39,357 bases of DNA. It comes from Phaeoceros laevis (taxonomy: Eukaryota > Anthocerotophyta > Anthocerotopsida > Notothyladales). The notes under the pieces are model-generated. The model was not told where the DNA came from. It did no database searches and saw nothing but the letters and a program-made list of their open reading frames with translations. This document shows, in pieces, positions 20,403-31,321 of the stretch (the stretch's first letter is position 1; each line of letters starts with the position of its first letter). The translations under genes and the position numbers were made by a program. The stretch is taken from assembly GCA_049999765.1 (NCBI GenBank), contig JBNGIQ010009470.1, positions 505,892 to 545,248 on the forward strand. Direction: 5' to 3'.

Positions 20403-23400
20403 TGTTCTTTCATATTGAAGCGTGCCATTGTTGTCACCGACCAGGTCAGGCGCAGGTGCAAGTACTGGGGCAGATCAAAGTCCCCAACAATTGTGGTTGA
20501 GGAGTCTTATCTCCGTGACGACATTCCTTGTGGTAGTGCGGCCTGTCTGTCGTGCCAACAGGAGTTGCCACCCTTACCTTCCGACGTATCGCATTATGTG
20601 GTACTTTCACTTCTTTGAATGGTTTGGGTGAGGCTGGTTCTATGTTGATTGGCCTGGCTGAAGTTTGCATTTCTGCATATAGGTGCCGGATGCAGATGCT
20701 ATTCTCGACTTTCTTGAAGTCTTGGAGCTACCGCAGTTCATTGCTGTTATATTCCTCTCATCTGTGGTGAAACAGGTTCGCTGCTCATGACTGATCCATG
20801 CACTGTATAGCTATAGCAGACACCTTTGGGATGAATCATTTTGTTCAAGACTACTGAATCATTTTGTTGCAGGTTCTGGTGCAATGCAGCCAAAGAACTT
20901 ATAGGAGATTGAGGTGCATTCATCAGTCTTTTCTCTGTCTCCTGTGCACATCAGCTGAAGGCCTCGCCGCTCTGTTGGTAATGCTCCTAAAATAACTGGA
21001 CTGGATGGACCTATGCCCAACTACAATGGTTGGAGTCTGTGCAGGTCACTCTTTACAGACCGACGAAGATGCAGTTTATTTTTCGACGATGACCATTTTG
21101 TTTACACATGTGCAGCTATATTGTCAAACAGAGGTGAGAGGCGTTGAGAGATGGTTCTATGGAATGTTGGAGTATGTGAACTTTGGTTACACAAACTCAC
21201 TGCTCGTATTTGTGAATTCAGGCGCAGAAGGTTTTGCAACCTGGTACTCGGAGCACATTGAAAGACGCATCCCAGTTGTTGTATGGAAGGGAAAAGACGA
21301 GAACTCTTTTTCTTTTGATGATGATGACGAAGATGATGAGAATTTTGATTTGTTGGAACAGTTCAAGCAAATCTTGTCTTTGGATGACAAAGATGATGTC
21401 GTCCAGGTCGACATTTCAAGTTTTTGCAGTCTGAATATCTGCCAGGACTACTTTGCTTTTTCCATATTCCTTGGTAAATAACCGTGTTACTTGAGCAGGT
21501 TCTTTGTTCAAGGGATTACTTCCAACAGTTTTGGGCTCATGACTCAACTGTTACAGATCTGTATAACTCTCTGGTTTGTCTGAAACTCTGAAGTTTGACA
21601 AACGTAAAACTCTGATTATTTCAAACTAAATGTGTCTGTTGCTACTTAGCTGTTTACTCACGCCTGATGTCAACTGCACAGTTGCAATCTCGAACTGATG
21701 CGGCAAATACACAAGACCTCGGAAAATCTTGTGAAAATACTTCTCAACCTGTGCGGGGGTATATGTACAAAGAACATCTTTCAGGTTTGAGCAAAACGAT
21801 CTTGTCCAGGGTCATGATTGATACGTCCTTCAATGTGCTTGACATGATTGACAATCCCAATCAGATGATCAATTGCTCATCACCTTATTGTTTTTGTTTC
21901 GATTTGGACTATCACCTATCGTGTGCAGCCCCGCTTATTGAAGAAGGGATCAGTGATGGTACACTTCGTGTAGGTGTATTCCATGTAAGCAAACATGATC
22001 CTGCTGAGGGGTTTGTCCGTCCAAGGTATCTGTTCTTTGTAGGCAGTAACGGCCAGCACTCAGTAGTGTTGCTTCAAAAATATGCTGCGAGTGTTCTGCT
22101 CTTGGTAGACTAGTTAAATTTGCTCATCAAATTGTGTTGATGTGTGATGTGTGTAACAGCAACAAAGGTGAAGCGTCCCAGCTTGAGATTTTCATTCCAG
22201 GCTCCACACTCCAGAACAGGGCCCTACCTGGTGATCTAGTTGCAGTGAGAGACTTGGACCTGGTTTTACAGATTGACGGGTGCTGGCTGACTCTCATGAG
22301 TTTGGTGTGAGTTCTTCTAAATATGGACCGCTCCTGATCAGGTGCGTTTGCTATCTCGGCTGGCCTGGAGATCTCCAAAACGTGGTGTCCGTTCAAAATC
22401 CAGTGCACATGAAGCTCCTGAGCTCATATCTGTTCTGGATGAGCTTGAGGATAAGAGTTTGCAGTCCATGGTTAAGAATACTGCGCCTAGTGAGTCTGAG
22501 CATGAGGAAGCTGTACCAACAGGTGAAATAGTGGGCATTCTGCAAAGGGTACAGAAAGACTATGTTGCTTGCCTCACAGAAGAAGCAGACGAGGAGATTT
22601 CACAGTCAAGCACTGGCAGGTCTTGTTTGTCTGCTCCATCGATCGTATAATTTCACAGCTGTGGACTGTGCCTCAGTTGCATTTGGCCTTTATATGTGCA
22701 CACAAGTGACTTTTTCGTTTGACTTATTGGTATTGAGGACGAGTGGTCACCTATTTACACCTCTGTTGGTTGCACGATGCAGGCATAAGCATCTCATTTG
22801 CATCCCTCGAGACAGGAGGATTCCTATGGTCTGTTTCTGAACCTAAATATCCTCTGCTGTCGTGGATTGAAAGCATTCAAAGCATCTCTGGGGTTCAGTG
22901 TTCTAACTTCTGTTACCCTATCCAGGTTCGTCTGGCAACACGTCAAGGTTCACGACTTGTAGGACAGAGATTTGTAATTAGGATAACAAGCTGGGAGCAG
23001 GATTCAAGATCCCCGACTGGGCATGTTGTTCGTGTTTTGGGACCTATTGGCGACCTGACCTCAGAAACTGTGGCCATACTGGTGGAGAACGAAATCAGCA
23101 CTGCACCATTTAGCAGCTTGTAAGAATGACTAGTTCTAGTGTGGGGCTCTTTTCAATGAAGAAACTTCTTAGTTGATTAAGGTGGCTCAATGGGTGTCTC
23201 CTCTTGCTGTACTGTGCTTGACTCACTCCAAGCACCATAGTCTTAATAAGAAGCATGGTTGCTGATAACAGGTCTCTTAGCGAATTGCCAGAAGATACAG
23301 GAGCAGAACCTTGGACACTTCCGGAAGAGGAGTTAGCTGTTCGAAGAGATCTTCGTTCTTTGCATAAGACATTCAGGTAAGCCGATCATATTTCCTTTTA

Positions 23401-26400
23401 TTCTATCTGGCTGATCTGGGTGCCGGGATTCTTAGGTACTATAAGATCATTTGTTGTTTGCAGTATTGATCCTCCAGGCAGCAGAGATGTGGATGATGCA
23501 CTATCAGTTAGACGACTGCCAAATGGTCTGCTTGAGGTTACCTGCATGGTCCTAGTCCATCGCTGCTGATTTTTTCTACAGTAGGGCTATGACATACTAT
23601 GACATACAGTCTGCTTCAGTGCTGACCATGACTTTTTGTGTGCATCTGAGTAGGTTGGAGTCCACATTGCTGATGTCTCATTCTTTGTGAGCCAAGGCAG
23701 CGTACTTGATCTTGAAGCTCGAGCTCGTGGAACCACTGTATACATGGTTGGCAGGAGTTGGCAAATGCTACCATCCCTCTTGAGGTAGTTTTTATGAGAA
23801 TCAGTTCTCGTCTCCGGTTCATTCCTAGGTTTGGAATATGATGAGCTTGTGTCCCTTTTCAGTGAAAACCTCTGCTCACTTCGTGGAGGTAAAGATCGAC
23901 TTGCTGTCAGCGTCATATGGACGGTTGACATTGAGAAGGACTTCACTATCAAGGATGCATGGTTTGGGAGAACCATCATCCGATCACGGCACCAGGTGTG
24001 TGAAGGCACTATCTTTTTTCATTCAACTGCAGGCCTTTAAACGCATTTTTCAAGCATGGATGATTTTTGTGCTCAAGTTAGAGTTAATCTAGTCAAGAGT
24101 TTTGCTTGAACAGATGTTTTATGCTCAAGCACAAGCTATTTTGGACGGCCAGCGGCTTCCTGCTGGCTGGGAGATCAGTGGTGGTGGGGACGAAGTTGCA
24201 CAAGTACATGCAGATTTGGGACTGCTTGCCCAATTTGCAGAGGTGGGGACTGTGCCTCACAATGGGATATGAGAGTGTTTCCTGGTACTGGATCAATGTC
24301 ACCTCAACTTTTTCATTGCAGATACGGCGAGCTCTCAGAAAAGCAGATGGAGCCCTGGAGTTGTCAAGCACAGAGTTGAAGTTTGTTGTCAATGAAGGCA
24401 AAGAACCAGTCAACGTGGAGTCCAAGCTAGAACTTCCAGTAAGCAGAGCTTTTGTAGCTGCAAGGCCTTTGCAATCTCATTTTGGTTTCTGGTGTTTGTG
24501 TACTGCAAGTGGATCCTAACACATCATCTTACAGATGAACTCGATTGTTGCTGAGATGATGATCTTGGCCAACTCTTTTGTAGCTCGCCGGATATACGAG
24601 TGAGTCTCTATTCTGGATCTCAGCTTTGCCTGCATTCGCACGCTCTGGTGAGGCAATGCAGTATCTAGTTTCTTTAACATAAAATTGAGAGCTTGATTTT
24701 CAGATCATACCCAACATCCTCTCTTCTGCGCAAACATGATCCTCCAAGACTAGACAATTTTACCTTACTTTTAGAGGTCTGACCATGACGTATACCCATT
24801 GCTGTCAGTCAAGAGTGTAATGGTGCAGTTTTTCCTTGTCAACCTCAATTTCATGATGTCTTTGTGAACGGTTGTCGACCAGTGCTGTGCAGCCAAAGGT
24901 TTTTTGCTGGATACTTCAAGCAACAAGGTGTGTTCAGAATGTATGACAAGGGGATTTGGAAGTCCAGGGTAGTTGCTGCTACAGTTGAGCCTTACATTGT
25001 CGACAAACTTGCAGGCATTATCGGCTTCTCTTGAAATGATGCGGGATAGCAATGATCCTGCCGTTGAGGTGACGCATTCCACATTCATATCGCCTTCCAT
25101 GTCATTGGGGTATGCATAATATATGTATGGATCTAGCGTTGACAGTCTGGGCTTATCTTCTTTTGATTCTTTTTCTTTACACTTGTCCGCAGAGTGCTTT
25201 CAAAGCTCTAGTAACTCGAGCTCTCTCAGAGGTGACATTCCAACTGTGCACAGATCGCAATGATGTGAACCCTGTCGCCATTTTGTCAGAAAAATCTGAG
25301 CGTGTTCAAGAATGTTCGATGTATTTAATACAAGTGAATGCGGTCTTGCAGGCTGAGTATTGCTCGACTGGTCAGGTCTCTGAGTCAACAGGTTTCTACC
25401 ACTATGGCCTGGCTTTGAGGTAAGATTTTGTCTCGCTGAGGCTGTTCTTAGCTCAATGGAGAAGGCTAGGTAAAATGTATCTCTTGCCATCACAGTTTGA
25501 CATAGGTTGCTGGGACTGTAGGTTCTACACGCACTTTACCTCCCCTATCCGTCGTTACGCGGATGTGCTAGTGCATCGGATGCTGTTAGAGGCTTGCCAA
25601 TCTGCTGACAGCGCCAAGCAAGTTCCAAACGGAACATTGACGAGGGCAGCTGCTTCCGCCACAACAGTGTTAGACCTGCAGGAGGTATCATACATCTTCT
25701 GGTTTGCTTCTTTTGATTCTAAGAAGACCTTCTGGTTGCCATGGCATCCTGGAAATTGGCGGTGCAGCACTGGTGATAGGTCGCTGTGGAATTCCCACCA
25801 TACTGAGAAGTTTTCCCTTTGTGTTAGACTGCAAATCATCTGAACAGGTGCCATCGTGCCAGCAAAGTTGCCCAGAAGGAGTGCAATGAGCTTTACCTGC
25901 TGATGTACCTCCAGAAGCATGCAAAGGCAGAGCATGCTGTGGTGAGATTTCTCCAAGGTGTGTCACCCAACTTTTGCACTAGCTTGGCAGGAGCGTGTTT
26001 TTAATTGTCGTGATTTGTGATGCAGGTGCTGAGTGTACAATCCAGGGGGTTGCTGGTGTTTGTACCAAAGTATGACCTCAGGGGTCCTGTATATCTACAA
26101 GTACTATCCGCTGCCAGAGAACTTGGAATTGCTGTGATCTCTTCCGTTTGTTGGTAAGATATCGTGTATTGAAGTGGCGTAAAATAACCTGTAGACCAAC
26201 TATTAGTGCAGAACAAAAGCGGGGACGTCCTACTTCCTGCAGAGGATGATGACGATGTTAGAGTTAATCCGGCGTTGGCCCTCCAGAGGCAGGAAGGAAG
26301 CATTCGGATTGTGGTATGTATACGAGTGTCCTGGATGGATCATGTATGAGTGGATTCGTGGCTCTGTCTTACAGGATCAATTACTTGTGCAGGATTCCAG

Positions 26401-27102
26401 CTCAGCGAAGCCTTTGCATGAGTTCAAGTTGATGGACTCGGTCTGGGTTCAGCTCAGAGCAGACGGTAAGACAGGCCAAGGAGTTTCGTGTGTTGGTCAA
26501 TGCAACATTCAGCAATTGTACATCACTCACTGCCTTTGATTCCTTGGATCATGAGTGTTGCAGGTTCACGTGTGCATAGCCCCACTCTCCGAATTAGGTT
26601 GCTGAGTCCAAACCATGCTGCAGCAGTTGCTGCAAAGGCAGAAGAGAATCAAAGGGACAACGGTGTCCATCGTGGCCACCCAGTTCCTAACAAGGTGGAT
26701 CAGCGGAGCCTTGTTTCGGCAAGGAAGTTTGATAAAAGCAGGGCCGTAAAATCCATGGACCCCTTCGCAGATGCCAAGAAGGATGATCCACTTCCGCCGG
26801 AACAGAAAAAGTCGAGCAAGAAACGGGATAGTGCATCTGTCAGCGAAGTAATTGGCGACATCAAGCGGCTGAAAATCCCAGGTTTGTTCTTCGACCACTT
26901 GTGGTTAATTAAGTGAAACCTAGATACCACTGGACTAGTACGCCAATGCGTTTGGCCTGTCTTTGCTCTGGTTGCAGGGCGTTCAGTTTTTCTAGACTAC
27001 ACAGGAGCAAGGGAGCTCCTGTCAGGTTCCACCTTCGAAGGAGCTAGTGCATCCAGCCTCCGGCGAGTATGGCAAGGACACCTGGTTTGGACAATACTCT
27101 AA
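20403..27102 (+). CDS. DIS3L1-like RNB-family 3'-5' exoribonuclease (exosome-associated type)
   Basis: I assembled about 31 exons: (start uncertain)-20600, 20683-20775, 20873-20913, 21045-21133, 21222-21406, 21499-21573, 21682-21784, 21929-22025, 22160-22244, 22342-22619, 22783-22828, 22926-23119, 23272-23376, 23464-23536, 23654-23784, 23863-23995, 24114-24242, 24322-24438, 24535-24599, 24704-24776, 24883-24927, 25015-25068, 25193-25231, 25352-25419, 25522-about 25701, 25848-25941, 26026-26100, 26212-26313, 26393-26465, 26564-26881, 26978-27102. All junctions keep phase except the one after about 25684. The product is about 1160 residues. It has a Cys-x4-Cys-x2-Cys motif ([10 protein letters not shown]), a PIN domain ([19 protein letters not shown]), cold-shock folds, an RNB domain with [24 protein letters not shown] and [16 protein letters not shown], a C-terminal S1-like part and a Lys/Glu-rich tail. 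PIN catalytic acids are largely lost, as in animal DIS3L1. RRP44A is the main alternative. Confidence 0.85.
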
Positions 27103-28113
27103 CCCACCCTGGTTCCTGACGCTTTTCGCTCTGGGGCATGACATAATTGACATGTGGTCCTGTCGTAGGGTGGGGCAGCTCGACTACGAGCAAAGCAGCT
27201 GAGGTCGAGATCAGGCCATCATGGAGACGGCCTGGCAACTAGAGAAGCTGACAGCCGTAGGAAAGCAAGGCTGGTGTACATATATCTTGGATGTGAGAAA
27301 CCACTTGAAAGATAGTTCATCGGGGGAGTCAAGTGGATTCATGTACAAGCTGTGTATAGCATCGGAGTCATGGCTCCGTGACTCTTCATTATTATCATTG
27401 CTTGTCTTGCTAGCTATAGCTATCGTTCAGAGTCTTCAGACGAGACTGAAATAAGAGAGGGCTGCCTGGCTTGCCTCAATCAATCTGGCGCGCTCCATAT
27501 ACGAGACGCGGTGGAGCTTGAGGCCTGCCGTCGACAAGAAGACGTCGGCGAGCTGGGGCTCAGCTCCGCCTTGGACGTCAAGAAGAATGTGAGATGATCG
27601 ATGCCGTGGATCGGGGAGGCATGGGCCGGCGCCGACTTCGAGTACTTCCTCTTCGACACCGCCTACGATCCCGAATCGAGCTGACCGACACCTCTGCAGC
27701 GCGGGATTAATCGCCTGGGGACGCAGTACGGCGGGGAGCAGAAGCGGCGGCTGGTGGAATAGCAGCTGCCGTGTGGGAGGACCGCGCGTGTTCGCGCAGC
27801 TGAGGAAGCTGGCGTTCCGCGCGCTACCCCACCGGTACTGGATCATCAAGTCCTTCCTCAGGCTCCAAGACGCGCTCGTTCACTGCAGTACACACTGACC
27901 TTTGTGTTCGTCCAAGGCTGATATTTCGAGTGTACTGCTGTCTACTATCATGCACTGGACTAGTACTGCTGCTATTGCTGAAAAACCTGCAAGTGCTCCA
28001 CATCGAATTGCGCACTACCAACGGGATGAACATCAGCGGTTTTGGACGCCGACAGATGGGAGGCAGGCCCACACCCTGGAGCGGAAGGGGAGTTTGAATG
28101 TGCCTCCCAGGCA
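27103..28113. other. Spacer with a GC-rich, coding-like remnant
   Basis: About 27470-27890 has clearly higher GC than its flanks and holds short peptides in shifting frames: ELEACRRQEDVGELGLSSAL, EAWAGADFEYFLFDTAYDPE and RVFAQLRKLAFRALPHRYWI. They are interrupted by stops. I do not recognise the family. This is most likely a broken gene copy. The remainder is probably the upstream region of the PPR gene. Confidence 0.35.
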
Positions 28114-31100
28114 ATGGATTTGCACAAGCCGCACATTCGTGCCGTGCAGTTGCTTAGTAGCCAAGCTAGGCATACCGGACAATTGCAGTGCAGGAGAGCG
28201 GCAAGAGTTGTTGTGGAAGCAGTATTTCTTGGACCCACATTGTGGTGGGACTGCAGGACGAACAAGAAGAGCGCCCGCTCTCCCGACTTCAGGCACAAGG
28301 AGTCCAACGAGCCCCTATGGCTGAACAACTTCGACAAGCCTGACTGGGTGGATGCACAGCTGGCTGTCTTGGACAACCCGCCTGCTCAGCCTACATCCAA
28401 CCCCTTGTTGCATCATAGTGCTGCCGCTCCGACGGTGCCAGAGTGCCAAGGATACGGAACTCAGGCTGTATTCGAACAACTTTGTGAGAATGGGCAGCTA
28501 AGTCGAGCAGTTGACGCTTTGACCGTCGTGGCGGAGACACAATCTCGTGTGTCCTCCTCTCTGCTGTACAAAGTCATCCGAAGATGTGGGGCTGAGAAAA
28601 ATCTGGTGTTGGGGCGACGACTTGATGATCTCACTGTCAAGCTTGGGTACGGATCCAATTCATTTTTGGGAAACCATCTCTTGCGCATGTATGCATGTCA
28701 AGGCCGGTTACAGGAAGCAATGGAGGTGTTCAAAAGGGTGGCCAAACCGGATGTCTTCATGTGGTCCTCCATTATCTCTGCACATTCTCAACGGGGGAAA
28801 CCTAGTCAGGCCGTTCAACTGTACCATGAAATGCGCAGGTCAGGTTCGGAGCCGGATAACCACGTCTTGGTCGCTGCCCTTCAAGCTTGTGCAAAGGCGG
28901 TGGATGTGGAATCTGGTAGGCAGGTGCACGCTGATGTGTTGGAGAGTGGCATTCAGCCTGACTCTTTTGTTTACAACTGCCTGGTGGACATGTATGCAAA
29001 ATGTGGGGAATTGGAAGATGCACGCAAAGTATTTGACAGTCTGTCCACAAGGGATGCGGTAACATGGAATGCCATGATAAACGGGTATGCTGAGCATGGG
29101 CTCGGTCCCCAGGCGTTGACATTGTATGCAAGGATGCAACAGGAGGGCCTGCTTTTAGCAAACAGTGTTACGTATACTTGCCTCCTGAAGGCTTGTACAA
29201 GTTCTGGTGCTCTACAGCAGGGCAGGCAACTGCATTCAGAGGTCGTGGAAAGAGGACTACTTGAAGGTCACACAGTACTCGGTACTTGTCTCGTAAATAT
29301 GTATGCAAAATGTGGCCAGTTGGAAGATGCACGCAAAGTGTTTGACAGTCTCCCCACAAGGGATGGTGTAACATGGACTGCCATGATAAATGGGTATGCT
29401 GAGCACGGGCTCAGTCCCCAGGCACTCACATTGTATGCAAGGATGGAGCAGGAAGGCCTGGTTTTAGCAGACAGTTTTACATTTGCGTGCCTCCTCAAGG
29501 CTTGTACAAGTGCTGGTGCTCTACAGCAGGGCAGNNNNNNNNNNNNNNNNNNNNNNNNNNNNNNNNNNNNNNNNNNNNNNNNNNNNNNNNNNNNNNNNNN
29601 NNNNNNNNNNNNNNNNNNNNNNNNNNNNNNNNNNCGCAAAGTGTTTGACAGTTTGTCCACAAGGGATGCGGTAACATGGAATGCCATGATTAATGGGTAT
29701 GCTGAGCAGGGGCTCGGCCCCCAAGCGCTTGCATTGTATGCAAGGATGGAGCAGGAAGGTCTGATTTTAGCAGACAGTTTTACATTTGCGTGCCTCCTCA
29801 AGGCTTGTACAAGTGCTGGTGCTGTACAGCAGGGCAGGAAGCTGCATTCAGGTATCGTAAAAAGAGAACTGCTTGAAGGTAACATAGTGCTGGGCAATTG
29901 TCTCGTAAATATGTATGCAAAATGTGGCCAGTTGGAAGATGCACGCAAAGTGTTTGACGGTCTGTCTGCAAGGGATGCGGTAACATGGAATGCCATGATT
30001 AGTGGGTATGCTGAGCACGGGCTCGCTCCCCAGGCGCTCGCATTGTATGAAAGTATGGAGCAGGAAGGCCTGATTTTAGCAGACAGTGTTACGTTTGCTT
30101 GCCTCCTGAAGGCTTGTACAAGTGCTGGTGCTGTACAGCAGGGCAGGCAGCTGCATTCCGGGATTGTAAAAAGAGAACTGATTGAAGGTAACATAGTACT
30201 GGGCAATTGTCTTGTAAATATGTATGCAAAATTTGGGCAGTTGGAAGATGCACGCAAAGTGTTTGACAGTCTGTCCACAAGGAATGCGGTAACATGGAAT
30301 GCCATGATAATTGGGTATGGTAGAAACAATGAAGGCCACAAGGCTACAGCCTGTTTCGAAGAGATGATACTGGCTGGTATTCAGCCTAATGATACCACAT
30401 TTACTTGCATTCTTGTAGCGTGCAGTAATGCGGGGCTGGTCAGTAAGGGTCGACAGTACTTTGATGCCATGGTGAAACAGCATGGCCTCAGCCCGACAGC
30501 TGAGCATTATAATTGCATGGTTGATCTTCTTGGCCGGGCAGGCCATTTAGGTGAGGCAGAGAAGATGCTGAAATCAGCTGGGTGCGAAAACAATGCTGTT
30601 GGGTTGATGTCATTGCTGAATGCGTGCAAGAGTCATGGGGATGTAGAGCGGGGAACACGGTGTTTTGAAAATCTTGTTGAGGTGGATCCTCAGCATGCCG
30701 GTGCATATGTGCTCATGGCCAGTATGTACGCAGATGCAGAAAGATGGGCAGATGTAGGTAGAATCGAAAGCTTGAGAAAGTTGGCAGGAGCTAACAAGAA
30801 ACCTGCAGTGGCAGGCATTGAAGTGAACAAGCAGGTGCATACATTTGTTGTGGGGGATGAAAGGGGTGACATTTCACGCAAGGCTCGGAGCACAAATGCA
30901 CGTTTGAAGGAGGAAGGGAACCATGTACCTCACACCAAGCTGGTGTTGAAAGCGGTGTCTGAGAAGGAGAAGGAAGATCAACTTTGTGGGCATGCTGAGA
31001 AGCTAGCTTTGGCGTTTGGTCTCTTGAATACTCCCGATGGCACACCTCTGCTGGTAACGAAAAACCTGCGGATGTGCAGGGACTGCCACTCTTCCACCGA

Positions 31101-31200
31101 GATTATGTCAAGGGTTGAAAAGAGGGACATCGTTGTACGAGACGCGCACCGTGTGCATCGATTCGAGGCAGGGTCGTGTAGCTGTAAGGGCCGACATTGA
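28114..31200 (+). CDS. PLS-class pentatricopeptide repeat protein with KP-type DYW domain
   Basis: Probable organelle RNA-editing factor. The start is taken as the first in-frame ATG, 28114; the frame is open to 28042 but only from TTG. The CDS is intronless, 1028 residues, counting the 100-N gap at 29535-29634 as coding. PPR units begin at about residue 130. From about 28970 PLS triads repeat with the core LVNMYAKCGQLEDARKVFDS, TRDAVTWNAMINGYAEHG and SFTFACLLKACTSAGALQQG. E-type motifs follow (AEHYNCMVDLLGRAGHLGEA). The PG box is replaced by KKPAVAGIEVNKQVHTFVVG. The deaminase signature HAEKLALAFG and the zinc ligands CRDCH are intact. The C-terminus is CSCKGRH rather than ending in DYW. The KP variant is linked with U-to-C editing in hornworts, ferns and some lycophytes. 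I see no strong transit peptide at this start, so the true N-terminus may lie upstream across an intron. Confidence 0.88.
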   Translation: MDLHKPHIRAVQLLSSQARHTGQLQCRRAARVVVEAVFLGPTLWWDCRTNKKSARSPDFRHKESNEPLWLNNFDKPDWVDAQLAVLDNPPAQPTSNPLLHHSAAAPTVPECQGYGTQAVFEQLCENGQLSRAVDALTVVAETQSRVSSSLLYKVIRRCGAEKNLVLGRRLDDLTVKLGYGSNSFLGNHLLRMYACQGRLQEAMEVFKRVAKPDVFMWSSIISAHSQRGKPSQAVQLYHEMRRSGSEPDNHVLVAALQACAKAVDVESGRQVHADVLESGIQPDSFVYNCLVDMYAKCGELEDARKVFDSLSTRDAVTWNAMINGYAEHGLGPQALTLYARMQQEGLLLANSVTYTCLLKACTSSGALQQGRQLHSEVVERGLLEGHTVLGTCLVNMYAKCGQLEDARKVFDSLPTRDGVTWTAMINGYAEHGLSPQALTLYARMEQEGLVLADSFTFACLLKACTSAGALQQGXXXXXXXXXXXXXXXXXXXXXXXXXXXXXXXXXXRKVFDSLSTRDAVTWNAMINGYAEQGLGPQALALYARMEQEGLILADSFTFACLLKACTSAGAVQQGRKLHSGIVKRELLEGNIVLGNCLVNMYAKCGQLEDARKVFDGLSARDAVTWNAMISGYAEHGLAPQALALYESMEQEGLILADSVTFACLLKACTSAGAVQQGRQLHSGIVKRELIEGNIVLGNCLVNMYAKFGQLEDARKVFDSLSTRNAVTWNAMIIGYGRNNEGHKATACFEEMILAGIQPNDTTFTCILVACSNAGLVSKGRQYFDAMVKQHGLSPTAEHYNCMVDLLGRAGHLGEAEKMLKSAGCENNAVGLMSLLNACKSHGDVERGTRCFENLVEVDPQHAGAYVLMASMYADAERWADVGRIESLRKLAGANKKPAVAGIEVNKQVHTFVVGDERGDISRKARSTNARLKEEGNHVPHTKLVLKAVSEKEKEDQLCGHAEKLALAFGLLNTPDGTPLLVTKNLRMCRDCHSSTEIMSRVEKRDIVVRDAHRVHRFEAGSCSCKGRH
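29023..30272 (+). repeat. Near-identical 309-nt PLS triads within the PPR gene
   Basis: The motif CGCAAAGTGTTTGACAGTCT recurs (with substitutions) at 29023, 29332, 29635, 29944 and 30253. Spacings are 309, 303 (across the N gap), 309 and 309 nt, i.e. 103 residues per P-L-S triad. Successive triads are almost identical, indicating recent tandem duplication or gene conversion. Confidence 0.9.
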
Positions 31201-31321
31201 GCGAGAAGAGAAATTGGCAACTGAAATAGTTCAACCACACAACTGGAGGTACAGTGGCACTTGCACCAATTATAAGCCGTGTATTCTAGAATATGCTACA
31301 TTCCGCAGTCAGCTATACAGC

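Noticed and set aside
21407-21498. Extension of the exonuclease exon to 21476 ([10 protein letters not shown] and beyond)
   Set aside because: Using the donor at 21407 gives [15 protein letters not shown], which matches the family in length and pattern; the longer exon does not.
20403-27102. Identification as DIS3L2/SOV or as organellar RNR1
   Set aside because: Those lack a PIN domain and the N-terminal Cys motif, both of which are visible here.
29268-30341. Long minus-strand open frame (357 residues)
   Set aside because: It is the antisense shadow of the repeated PLS triads. It repeats with the same 309-nt period and has no independent protein signature.
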